In this document: positions 1 through 5,648 of the stretch, piece by piece | Numbering within the stretch: the stretch's first letter is position 1 | Layout: every line of letters begins with the position of its first letter | Assembly (NCBI GenBank): GCA_900548515.1 | Contig: URKU01000102.1 | Span: forward strand, 1 to 6,727 | Length of the DNA stretch: 6,727 nucleotides | Source: an uncultured Collinsella sp. | GTDB taxonomy: Bacteria; Actinomycetota; Coriobacteriia; Coriobacteriales; Coriobacteriaceae | Direction: 5' to 3' | Position numbers and translations under genes: made by a program | Notes under the pieces: model-generated | The model's database searches: none | Seen by the model: only the letters and a program-made list of their open reading frames with translations | Told to the model about the DNA's origin: nothing

Positions 1-14
1 CCGCACATGTGCGG
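1..14. repeat. Perfect 14-bp palindrome at the window edge
   Basis: The first 14 bases, ccgcacatgtgcgg, equal their own reverse complement. No T-run follows, so it is not an intrinsic terminator as seen. It may be an operator half or the end of a larger structure that starts outside the window. The octamer cggatgaa overlaps its right end (12-19) and recurs at 33-40, and a short dyad ttgat-a-atcaa lies at 42-52. Function is unknown. Confidence 0.5.
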
Positions 15-92
15 ATGAATGTGGGAAGTGTTCGGATGAAGTTGATAATCAAGGGTTCTTGGTTTATCGTGTCGAACGCTTGTGTTGTGCCA

Positions 93-119
93 TTGCCTGC
101 GGCAACGGTGTGCTACACT
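93..119 (+). promoter_or_regulatory. Probable extended -10 promoter of rnpB
   Basis: TGCTACACT at 111-119 is an extended -10 element (TG, one base, then TACACT). A start about seven bases downstream falls near 126, which matches the 5' end of the RNase P RNA as set by its P1 helix (127). The best -35-like element is TTGCCT at 93-98, with a short 15-base spacer, so the promoter may lean on the extended -10. The -35 lies in a small dyad, ttgcc-tgc-ggcaa (93-105). Confidence 0.6.
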
Positions 120-126
120 CTTGCAC

Positions 127-490
127 TGCTGAGTGGGCCAGACGGTCGCGCGATGTGCTGCTTGCAGCACGCGTGAGGAAAGTCCGGGCTCCAGAGGGCG
201 GGATGCCGGCTAACGGCCGGGCGGAGTGATCCGACGGAAAGCGCCGCAGAAAAGAAGACTCCCACCTGCGCCGCAAGGCGTAAAGGGAAAAGCTGAAACG
301 GTGGTGTAAGAGACCACCAGCGTCGTGGCAACACGGCGGCTTGGCAAGCCCCATCCGGAGCAAGCGCGAATAGGAACGCTATGGGCCGGCCCGGTCCGCG
401 TTCGGGTAGCGTGCGTGGAGCTGCACGGTAACGTGCAGACAAGATAAATGACCGTTCACGACAGAACCCGGCTTATCGGCCCACTCGGCA
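127..490 (+). ncRNA. rnpB: RNase P RNA, bacterial class A
   Basis: This is the catalytic RNA of ribonuclease P, which with the small protein RnpA removes 5' leaders from pre-tRNAs. The closing P1 helix is clear: 127-139 pairs with 478-490. The universal core is present as GAGGAAAGTCCGGGCTCC (175-192) and ACAGAACCCGGCTTAT (461-476), with AAGATAAATGACCG (441-454) just before. A GTAA tetraloop on a 7-bp stem (421-438) looks like P18, a GCAA-capped hairpin near 268-285 looks like P12, and another GCAA-capped hairpin near 321-337 looks like P14. The P15 loop region (about 339-361) reads ttGGCAAGcccc, where most bacteria have GGU at the first triplet. The length of about 364 nt is normal for class A. 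The ends are set by P1 pairing, so they may shift by a few bases. Confidence 0.96.
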
Positions 491-503
491 CTTTGTTGAC
501 GCT

Positions 504-608
504 GCGAACCCGTCAGCGCGGCAATTTGCCTTTCAAGCCTTCGGGCATGACCATAAGGTCAATGCCCTTGTCTTTCAAGGCACCTTGCTCGCGCTGACGG
601 GTTCTCGC
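504..608. repeat. Long imperfect hairpin between rnpB and the yigZ-like gene
   Basis: A 105-base element folds back along most of its length. Arm 507-520 (aacccgtcagcgcg) is a perfect complement of 590-603. Inward, 521-524 pairs with 585-588, 527-532 (tgcctt) with 577-582, 543-548 (gggcat) with 562-567, and 549-552 (gacc) with 557-560, leaving the loop ataa at 553-556. Outside the main arm, 504-506 pairs with 606-608. Bulges are small except for one internal loop (533-542 against 568-576). No T-run follows, so it is not a standard intrinsic terminator, although it could protect or process the rnpB 3' end. It could also be a relic of a small mobile palindrome. The rest of the spacer to 716 is T- and G-rich and holds nothing I can name. 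Confidence 0.7.
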
Positions 609-716
609 TGTTGGTGACGGTATCATTGGCGTTTCCGTTCTTGTTGGCGAGGTCAACGGTGCTGTCTTTGCCTTATTATTGAGGCTGTTTGTTGCTTTGC
701 TTGTTGTTGAGGGGCT

Positions 717-1355
717 TTGTTGGACAGCTATTTTACTCTGCAATCGAATATTGAGGTTTCGGGCGAGTTTGTGGACCGCAAGAGCCGGTTTATTGCCCAG
801 CTGGTCCATATTGAGTCCGAGGATGAGGCGAATGCCTTTATCGAGACAGTTCGCAAGCGCCATTACGACGCTCGACACAATGTTCCCGCGTGGATTTTGG
901 TCGATGGGCGCGAGCGCCAGAGCGATGATGGTGAGCCGAGCCGCACGAGCGGCATGCCGACGCTCGAGGTGCTGCGCGGTGCGGGGCTCAAAAATGTTTG
1001 CTGCGTGGTGACGCGCTATTTTGGTGGCACGCTGTTGGGGCCTGGTGGCTTGGTACGCGCCTATACCGCGGCGACGCAGGCGGCGGTGGCCGCGGCTCAG
1101 GAGGCAGGGCAGATCGTTGAGATGACGAGCGTCGTGCCGGTTGACGTGCATGTGGCCTATCCGCAGTATGAGCAGGTGCTTCGTTTGGCGCAGGATTCGG
1201 GTGCCAAGGTTTCGGATACCGATTTCACGGATGCCGTGACACTTCATTTTGTGTTTAAGGCAGGGGAGCAGGAGTCGTTTTGCGTTAAGATGCGCGAGCT
1301 TATGGCGGGGCGCGAGGAGATCGAGGTCGGCGCTCCCGAGTTTGCCGAGTTCTAA
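717..1355 (+). CDS. yigZ: YigZ/IMPACT (UPF0029) family protein
   Basis: This 212-residue protein belongs to the bacterial YigZ/YvyE branch of the IMPACT family. Members are widespread and linked to translation or nucleic-acid binding, but no precise biochemical role is settled. The signature is clear: DDGEPSRTSGMP (residues 70-81) and VTRYFGGTLLGPGGLVRAY (98-116). Residues 1-130 form the UPF0029 domain and 135-212 the ferredoxin-like DUF1949-type C-domain; the length is typical (E. coli YigZ is about 205). The start is uncertain: TTG at 717 and TTG at 720 are adjacent, an in-frame TGA lies at 708-710, and the GAGGGG ribosome site (709-714) is better spaced for 720. No convincing promoter is seen between rnpB and this gene, so read-through from rnpB is possible. 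It ends in a strong terminator and converges on the next gene. Confidence 0.93.
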   Translation: MLDSYFTLQSNIEVSGEFVDRKSRFIAQLVHIESEDEANAFIETVRKRHYDARHNVPAWILVDGRERQSDDGEPSRTSGMPTLEVLRGAGLKNVCCVVTRYFGGTLLGPGGLVRAYTAATQAAVAAAQEAGQIVEMTSVVPVDVHVAYPQYEQVLRLAQDSGAKVSDTDFTDAVTLHFVFKAGEQESFCVKMRELMAGREEIEVGAPEFAEF

Positions 1356-1357
1356 CG

Positions 1358-1409
1358 ACGACGGCCGGCGTTCTTTTGGATGGATCCCAAACGCGCCGGC
1401 CGTCGTTTT
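1358..1409 (+). terminator. Intrinsic terminator of the yigZ-like gene
   Basis: Arm acgacggccggcg (1358-1370) is perfectly complementary to cgccggccgtcgt (1394-1406), followed by T at 1406-1409. It begins two bases after the stop codon. Read on the minus strand, the hairpin also follows the convergent gene ending at 1423, but there it lacks a T-run, so efficient termination is expected mainly for the plus-strand gene. Confidence 0.88.
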
Positions 1410-1422
1410 ATGTTGCTGCCGT

Positions 1423-1869
1423 TTACTCGGCGAGCTGCTTTAGCACATCGCAGGCGATCTCGACGGCATCGTCGATGCAGCCGGGGCAGCTGCGGAGCGG
1501 ACCTTTATCCGATCCGATGCCCTTGAGCGTGCCGCAGACGGTCGTCGTGTTCTTCTCGCCAAATCGCTTGGCAATCTCGCGCGACAGCTTGTAGGTCTGG
1601 CCTTTGGTCTTGGGGTTTTCCATGCCGTCGCTCATTACAAAGCCCATGATGGCAACAGCGCCCGAGATGGCGCCGCAGGTCTCGGTCATGCCACCCATGC
1701 CGGCGCCAAAGCCCTCGGTGAGGGTAAAGGCGGTCTGGGGGTCGAGCCCGACGGCAGGTGCGAGCGTGCAGGCAACGGCCTGTGCGCAGTTAAAGCCGCG
1801 GGCGTGGTATTCGGCAGCCTGAGCCTGGCAGGCGGCGGTGTCGAGCTGGGTGGTATCGATCTGCTTCAT
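1423..1869 (-). CDS. C_GCAxxG_C_C family cysteine-rich protein
   Basis: This 148-residue soluble protein belongs to the C_GCAxxG_C_C family, small proteins of anaerobes with spaced conserved cysteines that are suspected of redox or metal binding; no reaction is established. Visible signature: GFNCAQAV (Cys28), ETCGAISGA (Cys65 in the GCAxxG-like element), VCGTLKG (Cys112), then CPGC (128-131) and Cys140. A glycine-rich stretch, GFGAGMGGM (53-61), precedes the second cysteine, as is usual. I chose ATG at 1869 because AAGGAG (1876-1881, read on minus) sits six bases upstream and the length fits the family. An in-frame ATG at 1941, preceded by GAGG, would add 24 residues and cannot be excluded. 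It is divergent from the metY-like gene and shares a 230-bp spacer with it. No signal peptide or membrane helix is seen. Confidence 0.88.
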   Translation of the reverse strand: MKQIDTTQLDTAACQAQAAEYHARGFNCAQAVACTLAPAVGLDPQTAFTLTEGFGAGMGGMTETCGAISGAVAIMGFVMSDGMENPKTKGQTYKLSREIAKRFGEKNTTTVCGTLKGIGSDKGPLRSCPGCIDDAVEIACDVLKQLAE

Positions 1870-1884
1870 CGTTGTCTCCTTGAT

Positions 1885-1912
1885 CACGGTGTACCCGCCT
1901 ATGGTACCCGTG
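1885..1912 (-). promoter_or_regulatory. Leader hairpin or operator before the cysteine-rich gene
   Basis: On the plus strand cacgg (1885-1889) and tacc (1892-1895) pair with ggta (1903-1906) and ccgtg (1908-1912): a nine-pair dyad with one small asymmetric bulge and a seven-base loop. It ends three bases from the ribosome site (1876-1881) of the minus-strand gene, so it could be a 5'-leader structure or a repressor site. If translation instead starts at 1941, this stretch would be coding. Confidence 0.4.
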
Positions 1913-2032
1913 ACGGGGCATGTAATCATCGAGAGCTTCATGTATGCCTCATTTTTATCTATCGAGCAAATGCCCAAGGCTTGAGATAAATACCCCTAAT
2001 CAATTTGTCCCTTAACCTACCTTGGGGATGGG

Positions 2033-2061
2033 TTGAGAGGGGTGCAGGGTAGCGGTATCGT
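2033..2061 (+). promoter_or_regulatory. Candidate promoter of the metY-like gene
   Basis: TTGAGA (2033-2038) and TATCGT (2056-2061) are separated by exactly 17 bases, giving a start near 2068 and a leader of about 32 bases. The -10 is weak and alternatives exist in this spacer, so this is a best guess. The leader is too short to hold a SAM riboswitch or T-box, and none is recognisable upstream. Confidence 0.4.
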
Positions 2062-2099
2062 GAACCGAATAAAACGTAACCCAGGCAAGGGAGCTAGAT

Positions 2100-3383
2100 A
2101 TGAGCGAGCAGACTATCGGTACTACATGTGTTCAGGGCGGCTATCACCCGGGAGATGCGGAGCCGCGCCAGGTGCCCATCTACCAGTCCACCACGTGGAA
2201 GTACGACACGTCCGAGCACATGGGCAAGCTGTTTGACCTAGAGGAGTCGGGCTACTTCTACAGCCGTCTGCAGAACCCCACGTGCGATTTGGTTGCCGCC
2301 AAGATCTGCGAGATGGAGGGCGGCACCGCAGCGATGCTCACGAGTTCGGGCATGGCTGCGAACTTCCTCGCGATCTTTAACGTTGCCGGTGCCGGCGATC
2401 ACGTGGTCGCAAGCTCTGCCATTTACGGCGGTACGTATAACCTGCTCGCCCACACCATGGGCCGCATGGGCGTGACCTGCACGTTCGTCGCTCCCGACTG
2501 CACCGATGAGGAGCTGGAGGCTGCCTTTCAGCCCAACACAAAGCTCGTCTTTGGCGAGACGATCGCAAATCCCGCCCTTGCCGTGCTCGATATTGAGCGC
2601 TTTGCCAAGGCCGCACATGACCACGGCGTGCCGCTGATGGTCGACAACACCTTCCCGACGCCCGTGATGTGCCGTCCCTTTGAGTGGGGCGCCGACATCG
2701 TTACGCACTCCACCACCAAGTACATGGATGGACATGCTGCCTACCTGGGCGGCGTGATCGTCGACCACGGCCAGTTTGACTGGATGGCCCATGCGGACAA
2801 GTTCCCGGGTCTCACCACGCCTGACGAGAGCTACCATGGCGTGACCTATGCCGAGAAGTTCGGTCGCGAGGGCGCCTTCATTACCAAGGCCACCGCGCAG
2901 CTCATGCGCGATCTTGGCCCCATGCAGAACCCGCAGGCGGCGTTCTTCTTGAACAGCTCGCTCGAGAGCCTGCATGTGCGCATGCCGCGTCATTGCGAGA
3001 ACGGCCTGGCCGTTGCCAAGTTCCTGCAGAGCCATCCCAAGGTGCGCTTCGTGAGCTATCCGGGCCTGGAGGGCGACAAGTACTATGACCTCGCTCAGAA
3101 GTACATGCCAAACGGTACCTGCGGCGTTGTGAGCTTTGGCTTTAATGGTGGTCGCGCGGCGGCCGAGACCTTTATGAAGAGCCTCAAGCTCGCCCAGATC
3201 GCCACGCACGTGGCCGACGCCCGTACTTGCTGCCTGCATCCCGCTAATGCCACGCATCGCCAGATGAACGATGAGGAGCTCATCGCCTGCGGTATCTCCG
3301 CCGACATGGTGCGCCTGTCGTGCGGCCTCGAGGACACGGCCGATCTGATTGCCGACCTTGAGCAGGCGCTCGAGCAGTGCTAG
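2100..3383 (+). CDS. metY: O-acetylhomoserine sulfhydrylase-type PLP enzyme
   Basis: A 427-residue cytoplasmic enzyme of the Cys/Met metabolism PLP family (fold type I). The expected role is to make homocysteine from O-acetylhomoserine and sulfide, feeding methionine synthesis. Visible residues: YSR (54-56), which reaches the cofactor phosphate of the partner subunit; SSGMA (82-86), which holds the phosphate; Tyr109, which stacks on the ring; Asp182 in VDNTF, which contacts the ring nitrogen; and Schiff-base Lys207 in HSTTKYMDGH. HPANATHRQM (380-389) and Arg405 in VRLSCGLED bind the substrate carboxylate. The length and the YPGLEGDKYYDLAQKYMP block (320-337) favour the O-acetylhomoserine subgroup over methionine gamma-lyase, though lyase activity cannot be ruled out. 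The start is backed by AGGGAG (2088-2093), six bases upstream. C-ending codons look more frequent than in neighbours such as yigZ, suggesting strong expression. Confidence 0.9.
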   Translation: MSEQTIGTTCVQGGYHPGDAEPRQVPIYQSTTWKYDTSEHMGKLFDLEESGYFYSRLQNPTCDLVAAKICEMEGGTAAMLTSSGMAANFLAIFNVAGAGDHVVASSAIYGGTYNLLAHTMGRMGVTCTFVAPDCTDEELEAAFQPNTKLVFGETIANPALAVLDIERFAKAAHDHGVPLMVDNTFPTPVMCRPFEWGADIVTHSTTKYMDGHAAYLGGVIVDHGQFDWMAHADKFPGLTTPDESYHGVTYAEKFGREGAFITKATAQLMRDLGPMQNPQAAFFLNSSLESLHVRMPRHCENGLAVAKFLQSHPKVRFVSYPGLEGDKYYDLAQKYMPNGTCGVVSFGFNGGRAAAETFMKSLKLAQIATHVADARTCCLHPANATHRQMNDEELIACGISADMVRLSCGLEDTADLIADLEQALEQC

Positions 3384-3451
3384 GCTAGCGTTCGCACAAG
3401 GCGCCGATGCTGGCAGAAAGCTTCGGTGGCCTTTCGTTCCGATTCCGTAGG

Positions 3452-3498
3452 CGGGACCCCAATTGCGACTGTTTACAGGCGATTGGGGCCCCGTTTTT
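3452..3498 (+). terminator. Intrinsic terminator between the metY-like and MFS genes
   Basis: Arm 3457-3466 (ccccaattgc) pairs with 3479-3488 with one G-T pair. The outer bases cggg (3452-3455) pair with cccg (3490-3493) across one A/C mismatch, and TTTTT follows at 3494-3498. It starts 68 bases after the metY stop and ends 26 bases before the transporter start codon, so it also sits in that gene's upstream region. Confidence 0.85.
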
Positions 3499-3524
3499 GC
3501 GTTGCGCCACTTGAAAGGATGGAT

Positions 3525-4829
3525 ATGGAGAAAACTGCAGAGCAGCTGCGCCGCGAGCATATTGCCCTAGAGGGCGACACCCATGGCAAGAACAAATGGG
3601 CGATTCTATTTACCGTGCTCATCATGACGTTTATGGTGTGTTTGGATTCGACCGTCGTGACCGTGGCGCTGCCCGTGATGCAAAAGGAGCTGGGCGTGGG
3701 CCTCGATCGCATTCAGCTGGTGAGCTCGGTGTACCTGCTTGCGACATGCGTGGCTATGTTGCCGTTTGGCCGTCTGGGTGACGTGCGCGGCAAGGTGAAT
3801 GTGTTCCAGCTGGGTGTCATCGTCTTTTCGGTCGGTTCGCTGCTGTGCGGCCTTTCGGCCTCGCTCGAGGTTCTTATCCTGGCACGCATTGTTCAGGGCG
3901 TCGGTTGCGCGGCGGCCATGGCTAACAACATGGGTATCATCACCGAGTCGTTTCCGGCGCGCGAACGAGGCCGTGCTATGGGTATTCTCGCGACCTTTGT
4001 GGCCCTCGGCATGATGTGTGGCCCCGTGCTCGGCGGCATGCTGGTGGCAAGCTTTCCTTGGGAGAGCATCTTCCTCATCAACCTGCCCATTGGCGTCATC
4101 TCGTTTATCGTGGGGCTCTACACGCTGCCGCATGTAAAGCCGGAGGCCGGCGAGCGCCCCATGTCGCTGGCGGAGGCCGCGCGTCGCTGCTTTGCAAATT
4201 CGGCCTTCACCATCAACCTTGCCTGCATGCTCATCGTGTTCGTTGGTATTGGCGCATCCGAGTTTATCCTGCCGTTCTATTTTCAGGACGCCCACGGCTT
4301 TGGTTCCGACATTTCCGGATTGCTGTTTTTGGCGCTGCCGATGGTGAATGCCTTTATCGGCCCGCTTTCGGGTGCGGTTTCGGACCGTGTTGGCTGCGAG
4401 GGTCCCACGGCGGTCGGCCTGGGCGTGTACGTGTGCGGGCTCTTTGCGGTAAGTACGCTCGACGAGCACTCTTCCATCCCTGTGATTGTGTGCTGTGCCG
4501 CGTTTATGTCGTGCGGTACGTCGATTTTCCAGAGCCCCAACAACTCGCTGTATATGGGCTCGGCTCCGCGCGAAGCGCTCGGCTTTGCGGGCAGCCTGGG
4601 TAGTTTGGCACGCTACGCCGGCATGGCGCTCGGCATTACGGCGGCGTCGCATATCCTGTATGGGCAGATGAGCGTGGCGATGGGCGAGGCCGTGACCAGT
4701 TTTGTTGCAGGCCGTCCGGATGTATTCCTATTCGGCTTTCGATCGGTGTTCTATGTGCTTATGGCTGTGGCCGCTGTGGGCTTTGCGCTCGCCATGGTGC
4801 GCTTGGTGAGGGTGCGCGCCCGCCATTAG
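3525..4829 (+). CDS. MFS transporter, DHA2 (EmrB/QacA)-like
   Basis: A 434-residue inner-membrane proton-coupled transporter, probably a drug or metabolite exporter; the substrate cannot be read from sequence. Motifs: LDSTVVTVALP in helix 1 (40-50), motif A GRLGDVRGKV (82-91), motif B RIVQGVGCA (121-129), motif C GMMCGPVLGG (162-171), a second motif-A echo GPLSGAVSDRVG (279-290), and QSPNNSLYMGSAP (336-348), the last typical of DHA2 proteins. I count 12 hydrophobic segments with the loop at about 203-226 dividing the halves; classical DHA2 members have 14 and are longer, so the two central helices seem absent. ATG at 3525 is chosen because AAAGGA (3514-3519) is five bases upstream. The frame is open back to 3426, but that extension would cover the terminator. 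ATG at 3519 overlaps the ribosome site. No promoter is obvious between the terminator and the start. Confidence 0.9.
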   Translation: MEKTAEQLRREHIALEGDTHGKNKWAILFTVLIMTFMVCLDSTVVTVALPVMQKELGVGLDRIQLVSSVYLLATCVAMLPFGRLGDVRGKVNVFQLGVIVFSVGSLLCGLSASLEVLILARIVQGVGCAAAMANNMGIITESFPARERGRAMGILATFVALGMMCGPVLGGMLVASFPWESIFLINLPIGVISFIVGLYTLPHVKPEAGERPMSLAEAARRCFANSAFTINLACMLIVFVGIGASEFILPFYFQDAHGFGSDISGLLFLALPMVNAFIGPLSGAVSDRVGCEGPTAVGLGVYVCGLFAVSTLDEHSSIPVIVCCAAFMSCGTSIFQSPNNSLYMGSAPREALGFAGSLGSLARYAGMALGITAASHILYGQMSVAMGEAVTSFVAGRPDVFLFGFRSVFYVLMAVAAVGFALAMVRLVRVRARH

Positions 4830-4873
4830 CTTTTTGGGAGGCTGTCTGCCACGATTCGCGCCGTCCCAAAAAG
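4830..4873. repeat. Symmetric hairpin after the MFS gene
   Basis: ctttttggga (4830-4839) is perfectly complementary to tcccaaaaag (4864-4873), with three more pairs inside (4840-4842 with 4860-4862) after a bulged G. The T-run sits in the 5' arm on either strand, and no T-run follows the hairpin, so a standard intrinsic terminator is not supported. It could still slow transcription or protect the 3' end of the transporter mRNA, whose stop codon directly abuts it. Confidence 0.55.
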
Positions 4874-4922
4874 ACTGGTTTGTGGTGCGATGCGGCTTGT
4901 GGGGCGGGCGGGGGTCGGTCCG

Positions 4923-4931
4923 TGGTAGACT
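4923..4931 (+). promoter_or_regulatory. Candidate extended -10 promoter of xpt
   Basis: TGGTAGACT (4923-4931) has the extended -10 form and closely resembles the rnpB element TGCTACACT. It predicts a start near 4938 and a leader of about 49 bases. No -35 is recognisable: the position is taken by a G-rich tract (4901-4918). The leader shows none of the conserved loops of a purine riboswitch. Confidence 0.45.
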
Positions 4932-4986
4932 ATCGAACAACGTTTATTAATCGCGCGGTATCGTTGCCGTGAGAAGGGGTTGCGCC

Positions 4987-5565
4987 ATGCAGGAGCTTGA
5001 GGATCGTATTCGCCATGACGGCATCGTAAAGGCCGGTAACGTCCTTAAGGTTGATGCCTTCCTCAACCACCAATGCGACGTTGAGCTGTTCGACCACATG
5101 GGCGCCGAGTGGGCCCGTCTGTTCGAGGGTGTCGAGATCAACAAGATCCTGACGATCGAGGCTTCGGGCATTGGCATGGCTTGCATTGCAGCCCAGCATT
5201 TTGGCGGCGTGCCGGTGGTCTTTGCCAAGAAGGCCCAGTCCATCAACCTTGACGGCGAGCAGTATGCCACGACCATTTACTCCTTTACCAAGCAGAAGGA
5301 GTACCCGGTCATCGTTGGCAAGCGCTTCCTGTCCGAGGGCGACAAGGTCCTGATCATCGACGACTTCTTGGCCAACGGGTGCGCGCTCGAGGGTCTTATC
5401 AAGATCTGCGAGGCTGCGGGTGCCGAGGTTGCCGGCATTGGCATCGCCGTTGAGAAGGGCTTCCAGGGCGGTGGCGATAAGCTTCGCGAGCGCGGCTTCC
5501 GCGTCGAGAGCCTGGCCCGTATCGCCGATATGGACTGCGAGACCGGCGAGATCACCTTCGCCTAA
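4987..5565 (+). CDS. xpt: Xanthine phosphoribosyltransferase
   Basis: A 192-residue cytoplasmic type I phosphoribosyltransferase that converts xanthine plus PRPP to XMP in purine salvage. It resembles B. subtilis Xpt (194 residues) along its whole length. Shared blocks include VLKVDAFLNHQ (19-29), LTIEASGIG (55-63), VPVVFAKK (75-82), YSFTKQ (98-103), the PRPP-binding loop VLIIDDFLANGCALEG (121-136), AGIGIAVEKGFQ (149-160) and FRVESLARI (171-179). ATG at 4987 is preceded by AAGGGG (4974-4979) with a seven-base gap; a GTG at 4969 would add six residues and overlap the ribosome site. The gene stands alone, with its own likely promoter and a strong terminator after it. C-ending codons are frequent, as in the metY-like gene. 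Confidence 0.96.
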   Translation: MQELEDRIRHDGIVKAGNVLKVDAFLNHQCDVELFDHMGAEWARLFEGVEINKILTIEASGIGMACIAAQHFGGVPVVFAKKAQSINLDGEQYATTIYSFTKQKEYPVIVGKRFLSEGDKVLIIDDFLANGCALEGLIKICEAAGAEVAGIGIAVEKGFQGGGDKLRERGFRVESLARIADMDCETGEITFA

Positions 5566-5592
5566 GCGCGCAGCACAAGCGATTGGTATGCG

Positions 5593-5628
5593 ATGTGACA
5601 AAGGGACTTTCCCTTTGTCACATTTTTT
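5593..5628 (+). terminator. Strong intrinsic terminator after xpt
   Basis: A perfect 14-bp stem, 5593-5606 (centred on tgtgacaaaggga) with 5610-5623, has a three-base loop ctt and continues into T at 5623-5628. It begins 27 bases after the xpt stop. It ends eight bases before the GGAGGTG ribosome site of the next gene, so that gene can be transcribed only by read-through, unless a promoter is hidden in these bases. Confidence 0.93.
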
Positions 5629-5648
5629 GTATGAGGGGAGGTGTTGAT

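Noticed and set aside
661..728. Short inverted repeat gctgtc/gacagc flanking a T-rich stretch before the yigZ-like gene
   Set aside because: Six bases with a 56-base gap are easily found by chance, and the right arm is inside the coding region.
513..1247. Long minus-strand reading frame (244 codons) opposite the yigZ-like gene and across the big hairpin
   Set aside because: It overlaps a clearly conserved plus-strand gene, its translation shows no recognisable domain and is Arg/Ala-rich low-complexity, and it has no ribosome site. High GC content explains the open frame.
1981..2099. Possible SAM riboswitch or T-box ahead of the metY-like gene
   Set aside because: No conserved SAM-I core, no T-box sequence and no terminator/antiterminator pair is visible, and the predicted leader is only about 32 bases.
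3426..3524. N-terminal extension of the MFS transporter by 33 residues
   Set aside because: It would span the intrinsic terminator, lacks a ribosome site and has no match to the family's N-terminus.
2238..3560. Minus-strand open frame of 440 codons opposite the metY-like gene
   Set aside because: It mirrors a strongly conserved PLP enzyme, has no domain signature and runs into the terminator hairpin. It is an antisense artefact of codon bias.
4016..4603. Plus-strand open frame of 195 codons inside the MFS gene
   Set aside because: It is out of frame within a well-supported transporter and encodes no recognisable motif.
3606..4652. Minus-strand open frame of 348 codons opposite the MFS gene
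   Set aside because: The product is a charged His/Arg/Ala-rich sequence with no family resemblance; it is the reverse of hydrophobic codons of a real transporter.
4932..4986. Possible purine riboswitch ahead of xpt, as in Bacillus
   Set aside because: The conserved purine-aptamer loops and junction are absent, the leader is about 49 bases, and no terminator hairpin lies before the start codon.
5583..5648. N-terminal extension of the GGQ protein by 22 residues
   Set aside because: The extension is translated from the terminator hairpin, and a good ribosome site serves the ATG at 5649.
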